Below are positions 43,986 through 52,897 of a stretch of DNA of 64,000 nt, piece by piece. The notes under the pieces were generated by a model. The model was not told the origin of the DNA. It did not search any database and was given only the letters and a program-made list of their open reading frames with translations. This DNA is from Bog-473 sp963753115 (lineage in GTDB: Bacteria > Actinomycetota > Acidimicrobiia > Acidimicrobiales > RAAP-2). The DNA is taken from contig CAVWBB010000007.1 of the NCBI GenBank assembly GCA_963753115.1, positions 248,001 through 312,000 on the forward strand, read 5' to 3'. Both the position numbers and the translations under genes were made by a program. How positions within the stretch are numbered: position 1 is the first letter of the stretch; each line of letters starts with the position of its first letter.

Positions 43986-44381
43986 AACTAGCTGGCGAGG
44001 CGCCATCAGGGTGGCGTCGCTCACGACACGGCCGAGACCGAGAGTCCGTACGGTTCCTCATGAGCCAAGACGTGACTGCTCGGTTGACAGCGTGATGTGA
44101 ACGAGCCCGCGGATGTGATGCCGGAGATTGCTGGCGTTCACGCAACGCAGGCGCGGAGTCACTCACGATCACGCCGAACAATGCTGGGCATTTGTCGCGG
44201 AATGATGGAGCGGGTTGCTGCGTACCCGGTGACGATTTGGTTGATCACCTTCGGTTTGTACATCTGGCGATTAGCCCGAAGGAGTCCAAGAAGTACAGCT
44301 AGCTGAAAGGCCGGATCGCCTGGATCCTCCGCACTGTTCTCTGCTTCAGCCGGCCAGGCCTCGAGAGTCAGTGGCTCCGTG
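43986..44381. other. Gene-poor stretch, about 400 bp
   Basis: Lies between the ArsR-SRPBCC pair and the alcohol dehydrogenase, with lower GC than the flanks. Apart from a doubtful 69-residue frame at 44097-44306 nothing convincing is seen: no RNA gene, no inverted repeats of note. It could be the remains of decayed genes. Confidence 0.4.
44097..44306 (+). CDS. Doubtful small membrane peptide
   Basis: 69 residues from GTG 44097, or 41 from an internal ATG. The last third has one hydrophobic stretch, VAAYPVTIWLITFGLYIW, followed by basic residues, as in a single-pass membrane peptide. No ribosome-binding site or promoter match supports it. Confidence 0.25.
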   Translation: MNEPADVMPEIAGVHATQARSHSRSRRTMLGICRGMMERVAAYPVTIWLITFGLYIWRLARRSPRSTAS

Positions 44382-44411
44382 TCAGTTCAGTTCAGTTCAG
44401 TTCAGTTCAGT
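44382..44411. repeat. Six copies of a 5-bp unit at the alcohol dehydrogenase stop codon
   Basis: TCAGT occurs six times without interruption. On the minus strand this is ACTGA repeated, and the gene's TGA stop (44407-44409) lies in the first unit reached. Because 5 is not a multiple of 3, the units place TGA in every reading frame within 15 nt. Confidence 0.92.
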
Positions 44412-45558
44412 CAAACTTGACGACGCCGCGGACGATGGTGCCGGCGGCCTGGTCCTCGTAGCCCTGCTGCACCTGGTCGAGCGTGTACTCCTGGGTGATG
44501 AGCTCGTCGATCTTGAGCGCGCCCGACTCGTAGAGGTTGAGCAGGTTCGGCACCTGCACGCGCGGGCTCTGCGACCCGAAGACAGTGCCGAGGAGCGCCT
44601 GGTTGAACATGGCCAGGTTGAACAGGTTGAGCTGCACGTCCATCTGGTCGAACGGCGCGATGGCCGTCACCACAATGCGGGCGTCCTTTGAGCCGCACGA
44701 GCAGGCGGCCGCGATGAGCTCGCCCTTGAGCACGCTCGGCGTCAGGATCACCACATCGGCGTTACGGCCCATGGTGAGCTCGGGCAGCATCATCTGCGCG
44801 TCGAGCAGCGTCGCCGCCGTGTGGGTCGCTCCGATCTCCATAGCCCGCTCGAGCTTGAACGGCACGGGGTCGACCACCACGATGTTGCGTGCCCCCGCGA
44901 TGCGGGCGCCCTGAACGGCGCCCGAGCCGACGCCGCCCGCGCCGGCGACGACCACTGTCTCGCCTGGCTTGACCTTGGCCCGGTCGACGGCCGAACCGAA
45001 GCCCGTCGAGATGCCGCAGCTGATGAGTGCAGCTGCCTTCATGTTGTCCCAGGGGTTGAGCTTCACGAGCGAGTTCTCGTGGACCACCATCTCGTCGGCG
45101 AACGTGCCGAGCTGGGCCATCCTGTTCAGGTCCTCGCCCGCCAGGTGGTAGCGGTAGGTGCCGTCGCTGATCATGCCGCCGGCCAGCGTCATCATCCCGA
45201 GGTCGCACAAGTTCTGGCGACCGGACGCGCACCAGTGGCAGGTCCCGCAGGATGGGATGAACGACACGGCGACGTGGTCGCCCTCAGCCACCTGGGTCAC
45301 GTTCTCGCCGACCTCGGTGACGATGCCGGAGCCCTCATGGCCCCCCACGACCGGGAACATCGACTTCACCCCCATCATGGCCAGCACCTCTGGGGTCTGA
45401 CTGATGTCGCCGGTGCGCAGGTGCTCGTCGGAGTGGCACATCCCCGCCCACACCATCTTCACCTTGACCTCGCGGTTTCCCGGAGCGTCGATCTCGATCT
45501 CTTCTGTCTTCCAGGGCTCGTTGAGGCCCGTGCACACCGCCGCGCGCGTCGTCGTCAT
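44407..45558 (-). CDS. Zinc alcohol dehydrogenase, NDMA/mycofactocin-dependent type
   Basis: 383 residues, zinc-dependent MDR. Catalytic-zinc ligands Cys41 (GMCHSDEH) and His74 (GGHEGSG) are followed by a structural-zinc set C104, C107, C110, C118 (SCGTCHWCASGRQNLC). The NAD site is VVAGAGGVGSGAVQGARIAG. The VSFIPSCGTC segment, DGTYRYHLAGEDLNRMAQLGTF and the C-terminal DQVQQGYEDQAAGTIVRGVV follow the family whose NAD cofactor does not exchange and is re-oxidised by N,N-dimethylnitrosoaniline in vitro and mycofactocin in vivo. The mft genes 5-13 kb away supply the partner. An AGGGAGGG ribosome-binding site precedes ATG 45558. Confidence 0.88.
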   Translation of the reverse strand: MTTTRAAVCTGLNEPWKTEEIEIDAPGNREVKVKMVWAGMCHSDEHLRTGDISQTPEVLAMMGVKSMFPVVGGHEGSGIVTEVGENVTQVAEGDHVAVSFIPSCGTCHWCASGRQNLCDLGMMTLAGGMISDGTYRYHLAGEDLNRMAQLGTFADEMVVHENSLVKLNPWDNMKAAALISCGISTGFGSAVDRAKVKPGETVVVAGAGGVGSGAVQGARIAGARNIVVVDPVPFKLERAMEIGATHTAATLLDAQMMLPELTMGRNADVVILTPSVLKGELIAAACSCGSKDARIVVTAIAPFDQMDVQLNLFNLAMFNQALLGTVFGSQSPRVQVPNLLNLYESGALKIDELITQEYTLDQVQQGYEDQAAGTIVRGVVKFD

Positions 45559-45652
45559 TTGGCAATCCCTCCCTGAGGTTGCTGCGAACCAGGAACCAGT
45601 TGGCATCCTCAGTATCGCCCCCCGCCCGGTTGGGGACAACCGGGCCCGGCGA

Positions 45653-45658
45653 TAAGGT
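45653..45658 (+). promoter_or_regulatory. Putative -10 (TAAGGT) of a leaderless promoter
   Basis: TAAGGT, six bases, then GTG 45665 of the cyclase-family gene. Confidence 0.55.
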
Positions 45659-45664
45659 GCGCGC

Positions 45665-46603
45665 GTGCCCGTCCCTGCCGTGTTCACCGACGTGGCCGCC
45701 CGTGTGCGCAACTGGGGGCGATGGGGGCCCGACGACGAGATCGGCACCCTCAACCTGATCGACGAGGCGGCCCGCCGCCGGGGGGCGGCCGCGGTCGTGT
45801 CCGGCAAGGCCTTCGCCCTGGGTCTGCCCCTGTCCGAGGCGGAGGGGATCCAACTGGGCTTCGTGGAGGGCCGGGTGAACCCGACCCGGACCATGGTGCA
45901 GGTGAACCAGCCGGTCAACCCCGACCAACCCGACTGGGTCTGCTTCAGTGAGGACGTTCTCACCCTGGCCACGCAGTGCGCGACGCACTGGGACGCGCTG
46001 GCCCACAGCAGCTACGGCGGCGTGATCTACAACGGCTACCCGGCGTCGACGGTCTCAGCCGACGGCGCCGCCCGCTGCGGGATCCACCGCCTCGGCGCCG
46101 TGGTCAGCCGCGGCGTCCTGCTCGACGTTGCCCGCGCCCTCGGGCGCGACGTGCTCGAGCCGGGCTACCCCATCAGCCCCGGCGACCTCGACGCCGCGCG
46201 CGAGCTGGCGCAGGTCGCACTGGAGCCGGGGGACATCGTGCTGGTGCGCACCGGCCAGATGGTGCACCTTGCGCCCGGTCGTCGTGATCTCGTCGCCTAC
46301 ACCTGGCCGTCGCCGGGACTGACCATCGAGACGGCGGAGTGGTTCCACCGCCACGACGTCGCCGCCGTGGCCACCGACACCCTGGTCTTCGAGGTCTACC
46401 CGAGCCAGCACGAGGACGCGTACCTCCCTGTGCACCTCCTGCACCTGGTGGAGATGGGCCTGACCCAGGGGCAGAACTGGGTGCTCGACGCGCTGGCCGA
46501 GGACTGCGCCGCCGACGCCCGCTACACCTTTCTGCTCGACGCCACGCCGCTCCCGTTGACGCAGGGGCTCGGCACGCCGCTCAACCCGGTGGCGCTCAAG
46601 TAG
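45665..46603 (+). CDS. Cyclase-family (kynurenine-formamidase-like) hydrolase
   Basis: 312 residues from GTG 45665. The metal motif CATHWDALAHSSYGG is the HxxTHxDxxxH-type signature of PF04199 enzymes; NWGRWGPDDEIGTLNLID is the N-terminal marker of the long subgroup. Characterised members hydrolyse formylkynurenine, isatin or cyclic amides using Mn or Zn. Here the gene is divergent from the alcohol dehydrogenase and converges on a TetR gene, overlapping its 3' end by 8 bp. Substrate unknown. Confidence 0.88.
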   Translation: MPVPAVFTDVAARVRNWGRWGPDDEIGTLNLIDEAARRRGAAAVVSGKAFALGLPLSEAEGIQLGFVEGRVNPTRTMVQVNQPVNPDQPDWVCFSEDVLTLATQCATHWDALAHSSYGGVIYNGYPASTVSADGAARCGIHRLGAVVSRGVLLDVARALGRDVLEPGYPISPGDLDAARELAQVALEPGDIVLVRTGQMVHLAPGRRDLVAYTWPSPGLTIETAEWFHRHDVAAVATDTLVFEVYPSQHEDAYLPVHLLHLVEMGLTQGQNWVLDALAEDCAADARYTFLLDATPLPLTQGLGTPLNPVALK

Positions 46604-47402
46604 GGGCAGTGCCGCGCCGCGCCGTGGCGCCACCCAGCACAGGGCCTGTCCGCGGCCTCGTGGTCTCGCGCCGTGGGATCTCGCCCGGGGGAGCCGGGCG
46701 CCCGGTGACGGCCCAGTGCAAGGTGCGGGCCTGCGTGTCGATCAGGTTCCGGGTGCGGATACCCCAGAACTCGAAGCCGTAGCGGTGCGCCGAGACACTG
46801 GCGAACATGGCGACGAGCGTCCCCGCCACGGCCATCGGGTCACCACCGGCGGGTGAGCAGGTCGCGCCGGCCGCTCCTCCCTCCCCCGAAGGCGAGGCGG
46901 TGGCGATGACCTGAGCCAGGGCCACCGTGACGGCGTTGAGTGCCCGCACGCGGATGCCCCGCAGCTGGCCGTCTCCCTCCTCGGTGGCCAGGTCGACCAC
47001 CCGGAAGACGGCGCGGTTGTCCTCCCAATAGGCGAGGAAGCCCTCGGTGACCCGCAGCGCCGTGTCCCAACTCGCCTCCTCGGACCAATCGCCGCCGACG
47101 AGGTCGGCCAGTTGTCCCGCCTGGTCCACCATGCCCTCGGCCAGAACCTGAATGGCCTGCTCCACGTTGGCGAAGTACTGGTAGAAGGTCGCCGGTGAGG
47201 TCTGGGCCTGCCGGGCGATGTCGGTGACCTTCACGGACCGGAAGGACGTCGTCGCCAAGAGCTCGACCGTGGCCTGCAGCAGGCGCTGTCGGGTCTGCCG
47301 GCCGCGCTCCCCGGGAACCCTCCCGTCGGTGGTCGCCACCTGCTCGGCATAGGCGTCGAGATCGACGACGGTGGCCTCCCGCCCGGTGCTTCGTCCTGGC
47401 AT
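46596..47402 (-). CDS. TetR-family regulator
   Basis: 268 residues from ATG 47402. N-terminal extension of about 35 residues, then the helix-turn-helix ATVELLATTSFRSVKVTDIARQAQTSPATFYQYFANVEQA (about 44-84, in two parts). The ligand domain is long and ends in a flexible Arg/Pro/Thr-rich tail. It is divergent from the KstR-like gene with a 63-bp gap, so the two may control each other. Targets unknown. A possible earlier start far upstream was rejected because it runs antisense through the KstR-like gene. Confidence 0.85.
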   Translation of the reverse strand: MPGRSTGREATVVDLDAYAEQVATTDGRVPGERGRQTRQRLLQATVELLATTSFRSVKVTDIARQAQTSPATFYQYFANVEQAIQVLAEGMVDQAGQLADLVGGDWSEEASWDTALRVTEGFLAYWEDNRAVFRVVDLATEEGDGQLRGIRVRALNAVTVALAQVIATASPSGEGGAAGATCSPAGGDPMAVAGTLVAMFASVSAHRYGFEFWGIRTRNLIDTQARTLHWAVTGRPAPPGEIPRRETTRPRTGPVLGGATARRGTAPT

Positions 47403-47453
47403 GGGGTCCCAGCGTACCGGCCCCGTTCCCGAAGACCCAGGTGACACTGCGGA

Positions 47454-47459
47454 TACGCT
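47454..47459 (+). promoter_or_regulatory. Putative -10 (TACGCT) of a leaderless promoter
   Basis: TACGCT, six bases, then ATG 47466 of the KstR-like gene. Confidence 0.55.
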
Positions 47460-47465
47460 GTCGGG

Positions 47466-48074
47466 ATGGAGCAGACGCTCACCCGCCCGCTCACCCGCGC
47501 CCAGCAGGCCAGGCGCCAGCGGGTGATCGACGCGGCCATGGCCCTCGGACTCGAGGGGGGCTACGAGGCGGTGCAGATGCGCGACGTCGCCGCCAAGGCG
47601 GACGTCGCCATGGGCACGGTGTACCGCTACTTCACCAGCAAGGATCACCTGTTGGCGGCCACCCTCGTGCACTGGGTCGAGATGCTCGACACCCGGATCG
47701 GACAACACCCGCCCCGCGAGGAGCATCCGGCAGACCGCGTGCTCGACGTCCTCGACCGCGCGCTGCGGGCCATGGGCCGCCAGCCCAAGCTGGTCACCGC
47801 CGTCTTCACCTCGCTGTCCTCGCCCGACCCGGCCGCCGTCGGCTGCCAGCAACAGATCACGCTGCTGATGGAGGGGATCATCTCGCGGGCGATGGGGGAA
47901 CGCGACGTGCCCGACATGTCCGACCGCGCCCGCATGATCGGCCACGTCTGGTACTCCGCCTTGGTCGGCTGGGTCAACGGCTGGTCCACCATGGCACGGG
48001 TCTACGACGAGCTGTCGGTGTCGGTACGCCTCCTGTTGCCGGACGAGCTCGTCGAGCGCCGCACACCCGCCTGA
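47466..48074 (+). CDS. KstR-like TetR regulator
   Basis: 202 residues. The DNA-binding part is strikingly like mycobacterial KstR, the repressor of cholesterol catabolism: RRQRVIDAAMALGLEGGYEAVQMRDVAAKADV then AMGTVYRYFTSKDHLL (about 17-62, HTH 38-59). The ligand domain has the KstR-type final helices with SVSVRLLLPDEL. KstR responds to steroid acyl-CoA. The presence of steroid-ring genes 40 kb away supports such a role, but no KstR-type operator was noticed before them; they carry the CTGACG palindrome instead. Divergent from another TetR gene; an ABC transporter follows after about 75 bp. Confidence 0.85.
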   Translation: MEQTLTRPLTRAQQARRQRVIDAAMALGLEGGYEAVQMRDVAAKADVAMGTVYRYFTSKDHLLAATLVHWVEMLDTRIGQHPPREEHPADRVLDVLDRALRAMGRQPKLVTAVFTSLSSPDPAAVGCQQQITLLMEGIISRAMGERDVPDMSDRARMIGHVWYSALVGWVNGWSTMARVYDELSVSVRLLLPDELVERRTPA

Positions 48075-48134
48075 CCTGCACCAAACCCCCACCGAAGGGG
48101 TGTGTCGTGACGGCGCCGCGTTCGTCGTAAGCGC

Positions 48135-48140
48135 TAGGGT
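48135..48140 (+). promoter_or_regulatory. Putative -10 (TAGGGT) before the ABC transporter
   Basis: TAGGGT, eight bases, then ATG 48149. Confidence 0.45.
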
Positions 48141-48148
48141 CGCCCTCG

Positions 48149-49090
48149 ATGACCGCCGGCGCGACCACCCGCGGGCTGCCCATCGAGATCCGGGGACTCT
48201 CCAAGTACTTCGGGACCGTGCGGGCGGTCGACGGCCTCTCCTTCACCGTCGAGCCGGGCCGCGTCACCGGATTCCTCGGACCCAACGGCTCGGGCAAGAC
48301 CACGACGTTGCGCATGCTGCTCGGCCTCGTCCACCCCTCCGCGGGGACCGCGACCATCGCCGGGCGCAACTACCAGGACCTGGACAACCCGACCTCCACC
48401 GTCGGCGCCGTCCTGGAGGCGACCAGCTTCCACCCGGCGCGCCGCGCTCGCACCCACTTGCGCATGGCGGCCCGGGCCGGCGGTCACCCCGACGCGCGCG
48501 CCGACGAGGTCCTCGAGCTCGTCGGCCTGACGGGCGACGCCAAGCGCAAGATCGGCGGCTTCTCCATGGGCATGCGCCAGCGCCTGGAGTTGGCGACCGC
48601 TCTCATCGGCGACCCCGACATCCTCATCCTCGACGAGCCGTCAAACGGACTGGACCCCCAGGGCATCGCATGGCTGCGCGATTTCATGCGCTTCCTGGCC
48701 GGCGAGGGCCGCACGGTGCTCGTGTCCTCGCACCTGTTGTCCGAGATGGCCCAGACCATCGACGACGCTGTCATCGTCTCGTTCGGGCAGCTGAAGGCAC
48801 AGGGATCGCTGGCCGAGATCACGGAGGGCATCACCGGCGTGGTCATGCGCGCCCGCACCCCCGAGGCGGATCGCCTGGCCGGTGTGCTCACGTCGGCTGG
48901 CATCGCGTTCCGCCGGATCGGACCCGACGAGATCGCCATGGACGGCGTGACGCCGCAGCAGGTCGGTCCCCTGCTGGCCTCGAACCAGATCATCCTCTAC
49001 GAGCTCGCACAGGAAGGCGGCGACCTCGAATCCGTCTTCCTCTCCCTCACCGCAGGCCTCGGGTTCGGCGACGTGACGGCACACCCGTGA
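48149..49090 (+). CDS. ABC transporter ATP-binding protein
   Basis: 313 residues. Walker A GPNGSGKT at 44-51, signature GGFSMGMRQRLELA, Walker B ILILDEPSNGLDPQG, switch His in LVSSHLLSEM. The extended C-terminal part after residue 220 is usual for drug/antibiotic and bacitracin-type exporters (DrrA/BcrA group). It forms a complex with the membrane protein encoded next, whose GTG overlaps its stop (GTGA). Likely exports a hydrophobic compound or lipid; a KstR-like regulator gene precedes it. Confidence 0.92.
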   Translation: MTAGATTRGLPIEIRGLSKYFGTVRAVDGLSFTVEPGRVTGFLGPNGSGKTTTLRMLLGLVHPSAGTATIAGRNYQDLDNPTSTVGAVLEATSFHPARRARTHLRMAARAGGHPDARADEVLELVGLTGDAKRKIGGFSMGMRQRLELATALIGDPDILILDEPSNGLDPQGIAWLRDFMRFLAGEGRTVLVSSHLLSEMAQTIDDAVIVSFGQLKAQGSLAEITEGITGVVMRARTPEADRLAGVLTSAGIAFRRIGPDEIAMDGVTPQQVGPLLASNQIILYELAQEGGDLESVFLSLTAGLGFGDVTAHP

Positions 49091-49896
49091 TCAACGCCAT
49101 CCGCGCCGAGCTGCTCAAGATGCGCTCCATGCCCGGGGTGTGGGTCTGCTTCGCACTCGCGTTCCCGCTGACGGTGCTCCTCGTGCTGGCGGTGTTCGCC
49201 CAGGCGGGCGGGAGCCCTGGTCACACGTTCTTGTTCGTCTCCTCGCTGAAGCTGCGGCGAGAACTCCTCGGTGCGGGCTACTTCGGGATCGAGGTCCTCG
49301 CGCCCATCGTCGGGGTGCTCTGCATCACCGGCGAGTACCGCCACAAGACCATCACCACGTCGCTGGTGCTCGTTCCGGTGCGCAGCCGCGTCCTGGTGGC
49401 CAAGGTCGTCGCGGTGGCGGTGTGGTCCCTCCTCCTGGCCCTCCTGACGCTGGTCGCAGTGGCGGTGGTCGCCCTGCCCTGGAACGCCGCCCTCGGGGGC
49501 GTCACGTCACAGGTGACCGACCAGGTCGGCGCTGTGGTGCCCGGCCTGTTGGCCTCGGCCATCCTGCTCGGCCTCTTCGGGCTCGGCTTCGGGACGCTGG
49601 TCAAGAACCAGGTGGCTGCCATCCTCCTCACCATCGGGGGCACCCTCATCCTCGAGGGCATCCTGGTCGTCCTCGCCCGCGCCATCCTCCACTACGACCT
49701 CAACTGGCTGCCGAACGCGGCGGGCGCCGCGCTGGCCGGGGACATCGCTCGCAACCTCGGCGGCGGCGGTGGCGGCGGCAACGACATCGGGAACAAGCTC
49801 CTGACCTGGTGGCAGGGCGGCCTGGTCATGTTGGCCTGGGGTCTCGTGCCCCTGACCATCGGCTACTTCACGACGTTCCGCCGAGACGTCACCTAG
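49087..49896 (+). CDS. ABC transporter permease (ABC-2 type)
   Basis: 269 residues from GTG 49087. About six hydrophobic segments; the N-terminal INAIRAELLKMRSMPGVWV is the standard cytoplasmic start of ABC-2 permeases partnered with BcrA/DrrA-type ATPases, and ITGEYRHKTITTSLVLVPVR is the conserved cytoplasmic loop. A glycine run (GGGGGGG) lies in a loop before the last helix. Overlaps the ATPase gene by 4 bp. Substrate not predictable. Confidence 0.88.
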   Translation: MINAIRAELLKMRSMPGVWVCFALAFPLTVLLVLAVFAQAGGSPGHTFLFVSSLKLRRELLGAGYFGIEVLAPIVGVLCITGEYRHKTITTSLVLVPVRSRVLVAKVVAVAVWSLLLALLTLVAVAVVALPWNAALGGVTSQVTDQVGAVVPGLLASAILLGLFGLGFGTLVKNQVAAILLTIGGTLILEGILVVLARAILHYDLNWLPNAAGAALAGDIARNLGGGGGGGNDIGNKLLTWWQGGLVMLAWGLVPLTIGYFTTFRRDVT

Positions 49897-49937
49897 TCAC
49901 CGAGAAGGATCTCGCCCGCCGCGTCCGTCGGGCCGGT

Positions 49938-51606
49938 TCAACTGCGCAACACGACGCCCGGGCGCGCATCGAGTCCCTCGTCGGACGCGCGCACCGTCGA
50001 TCCGGATCGGCACCCCGTTCACGAGCGTGTGGGTCATGCCCACCGGCGCGTCCGCGGTCAGGCGCTCGCCGTTGGCCGGGAAGTCGTGCACCCGGCGCAG
50101 CGGGCCGGGGCCCACCGTCGTGGGGTCGAACACGCAGAGGTCGGCCACCTTGCCCACCTCGACCGTCCCACGGTCGGCCAGGCCGTAGACACCGGCCGGC
50201 TCGCCGGTCAGCTTGTGGATGGCCCGCTCCAGCGGCATCACGCCGCGCTCGCGCACCCAATTGCCGAGCAGGTCGGTCGAGAAGCAGGCGTCGCACAGCT
50301 GCGAGACGTGCGCGCCCGAGTCGGCCAGGCCGAGGAGCACGTTGTCGCGCGGCAGCAGCCAGGCGATGGCGTCGGGGTCGTCGTTGGCCAGCACGGACCA
50401 GAAACGCGACTCGAGGTCGTCGTCCAGCGAGACATCGAGCATCACGTCGAGCGGCGTGCAGCCACGCTCCTCGGCCAGCACGGCGACCGGGTGATCGGCC
50501 AGCTCGGGGTGCGCGCGCGACTCAGCCACCGAAATGGCGGCCCAGTTGAGTGGGAAGCCGCCCGCCTTCCCGCTGACGTCATCCCACGCCGTCGCCCGCC
50601 AGGACGGGTCGCGGTAGGCCGCGACGCGCTCGGCCTTGGACTTGCCCATCAGCGCGGCGAACGTCGGCCGCATGTTGAGGGTGAAGGGCTCCGACAGGTT
50701 CATCTGGAACACGAGCGGCCGGCACGACACCTGCGGCCACACCTCGACCCCGTCGGCCCAGGCGGCGTCGTGTTCGGCAATCACCTTCTCGTGGTAGGGG
50801 TAGCCCTTCACCGTGAGCAGGGCCGTCCAGGTAAATGGCCGCCCGACCTCGCGCTGGAGCTGGAACACCTCCTCGTTGGTGAAGACGCCGCCCGGCAGCA
50901 GCGCCACGACCCCGCGCCCGCTCTGCTTGACCGGCTCGAGCAGCGCGCGCAGCTCGGCCAGATCGGCCACCCGCGACGGCACCGGCCGGCCATTGTCGCC
51001 ATTGTGGGTCGGCGACGCACTCGAGGCGAAGCCGGCGGCACCGCTCGCCATGGCGTCGGCCACCACCGCCTGCATGGCGGCGATCTCGTCTTCCGTGGCG
51101 GGGCGCTCGTAGGCGTCCTCACCCATCACGTAGAGCCGCACAGCGGTGTGGCCGACGTAGCATCCGAAGTTCAGTGCCGTGCCCCGCGCCTCGACCGCGT
51201 CGAGATACTGGGGGAACGTCTCGAACTCGTCCCACGGCACTCCGGCGGCCAGGGTGTCGAAGCTCATGTCCTCCACGTGCTGCAGCGTGCGCGCCAGCAA
51301 CGACACGCCCTCGGCGCGGATGGGCGCGATGGAGAAGCCGCAGTTCCCTGCGATGACCGAGGTCACCCCGTGGAAGGAGGAGGGCGTCAGGTTCGGGTCC
51401 CAGAACACCTGCGCGTCGTAGTGGGTGTGGATGTCGATGAAGCCGGGACTCACCACCTGGCCGGACGCATCGAGCGTGCGGTCGCCCTGCAGGTTGGCCC
51501 CGATCTCGCTGATACGGCCGCCCGAGATGGCGACGTCGGCGCTGGTGCCGGGAGCACCGGTGCCGTCCACCACGGTTCCCCCCCGGATGACGATGTCGTT
51601 GTGCAT
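49938..51606 (-). CDS. N-acyl-D-amino-acid deacylase/amidohydrolase (frameshifted near 3' end)
   Basis: About 556 residues. Starts MHNDIVIRGGTVVDGTG; metal ligands His60 and His62 in FIDIHTHYDAQVFWDP; later SGNCGFS-like AGNCGFSIAPI, and LLGLADSGAHV with the catalytic Asp. It belongs to the D-aminoacylase branch of the urease superfamily; actinobacterial members of this exact look are mostly uncharacterised and often near lipid or steroid genes. One extra base at about 49978-49986 breaks the last codons; corrected, it ends LDARPGVVLRS at TGA 49938. Read uncorrected, it would end 41 bp later with an arginine-rich tail. Converges on the ABC permease. Confidence 0.88.
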
Positions 51607-51755
51607 GGGACCCATCGTCGCAGCCCGCACGCCCCGGTGCACGTGCGATGGCCGAATCGCGGCCAAGGTCGGATACCGTTGACCTGCAGGGCCCGAGAGA
51701 ATCGCGGGTAGGGGTGGCAGAACGTGCCTGGCTGGGCGCGGGAGATGGAGGGCGC

Positions 51756-52871
51756 ATGGCGGTTGGGTTTTCCAGGTCCAAAGGGACCTCGCCGCGCGAC
51801 GACGCCCTGCAGATCTCCGGGGCCATCGTCGCCCCCTCCGACGGCCCCTCCCCGGTCCAGCTGGTCGACGCCGGTCGCGCCCCCCTCGGCCTCGGGGTCG
51901 TGCGCGACCAGTACGCCAGGAAGATCCGCAAGAGCCCGACCATCCGGATGGTCCCCAGCTCCATGATGGTGGAGGGGCGGCGCCTCCACTTCGCCGTCTC
52001 CGACAACGTCGGCGCCCACGGGCCGGACGGGCCCGGGTCGCCTCCGGTCTGGGCCGTCAACATCCACGGCTACTTCGCCGGCGGCGGTATGTACTGGCGC
52101 GAGAGCGCAAGGCTCGCCGAGCAGCTGGGCTGGCGGGTCATCAACCCGAGCCTGCCCGGCTTCGGCGGCAGCGACCCGCTCGACTGGCAGGACGTCTCCA
52201 TGGAGAGCCTGGCCAACCAGGTGATGGCCATCGTGCACAAGGTCGACGCGGGCCCCGTGGTCCTGCTCGGCCACTCCATGGGTGGCGCGGTGGCCGTGCA
52301 GTTCGCGCACGACCATCCACGGCGGACCCTCGGAGTCATCTACCGCGACGGCGTGAGCACGCCCGCATGGAAGGAGCGCCGCGGCGTGCTCCCGAAGCTG
52401 CTCTCCCCGCTCCTCCCCGACGTGGCACCCATGGTCGACCTCGTCGCCGCCGTCGTCCTCGACCTGCCCGACCTCTTCATCGGCCGCATGTACTCCACTG
52501 TGCGCGCCGTGCTGCCCGACATGCGCCAGAACATCCGCACCATGTCCCAGACGCTGCCCGTCGGCAGCATGCTCATGGGCGTTGATCAGCGCAGCGAGGT
52601 GCGCCACCTCGTCGCCCAACAGATCCCCATCCTCAACGAGTGGGGCTGCTTCGACCGCATCACGCCGGGAGCCACCGCACTCGAGTTCGCCTCCATTGCG
52701 CGCTCCCCCGTGCTGTGGGTGCCCGGTGGGCACAGCTGGATGCTGGCCCGTCCCCAGGGGCAGGCCGACATCCTCACGCACCTCGTCCAGGGCGGAGAAT
52801 TCATGGCGAAGGTGAACGACCGGTGGCGCCAACTGACACCGCGCGAGTACACCCTGCGCGCCGTCAACTGA
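51756..52871 (+). CDS. Alpha/beta-hydrolase
   Basis: 371 residues from ATG 51756; an in-frame ATG at 51648 would add a poor N-terminus. Core: WAVNIHGYFAGGGMYW (oxyanion), VVLLGHSMGGAVAVQFAHDHP (catalytic Ser), and a late WVPGGHSWMLARPQG with the His. The first 90 residues are a divergent extension without signal peptide. Such proteins in Actinobacteria hydrolyse esters of fatty acids or epoxides; the substrate is open. A DedA-family gene follows within about 30 bp. Confidence 0.82.
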   Translation: MAVGFSRSKGTSPRDDALQISGAIVAPSDGPSPVQLVDAGRAPLGLGVVRDQYARKIRKSPTIRMVPSSMMVEGRRLHFAVSDNVGAHGPDGPGSPPVWAVNIHGYFAGGGMYWRESARLAEQLGWRVINPSLPGFGGSDPLDWQDVSMESLANQVMAIVHKVDAGPVVLLGHSMGGAVAVQFAHDHPRRTLGVIYRDGVSTPAWKERRGVLPKLLSPLLPDVAPMVDLVAAVVLDLPDLFIGRMYSTVRAVLPDMRQNIRTMSQTLPVGSMLMGVDQRSEVRHLVAQQIPILNEWGCFDRITPGATALEFASIARSPVLWVPGGHSWMLARPQGQADILTHLVQGGEFMAKVNDRWRQLTPREYTLRAVN

Positions 52872-52897
52872 CCGGCGCCGTGCCGCGGGCCGGCGCC

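Noticed and set aside
46596..48092. A 498-residue version of the TetR protein with a long N-terminal extension
   Set aside because: The extra part lies antisense to the KstR-like gene and lacks any motif; ATG 47402 starts a normal TetR protein.
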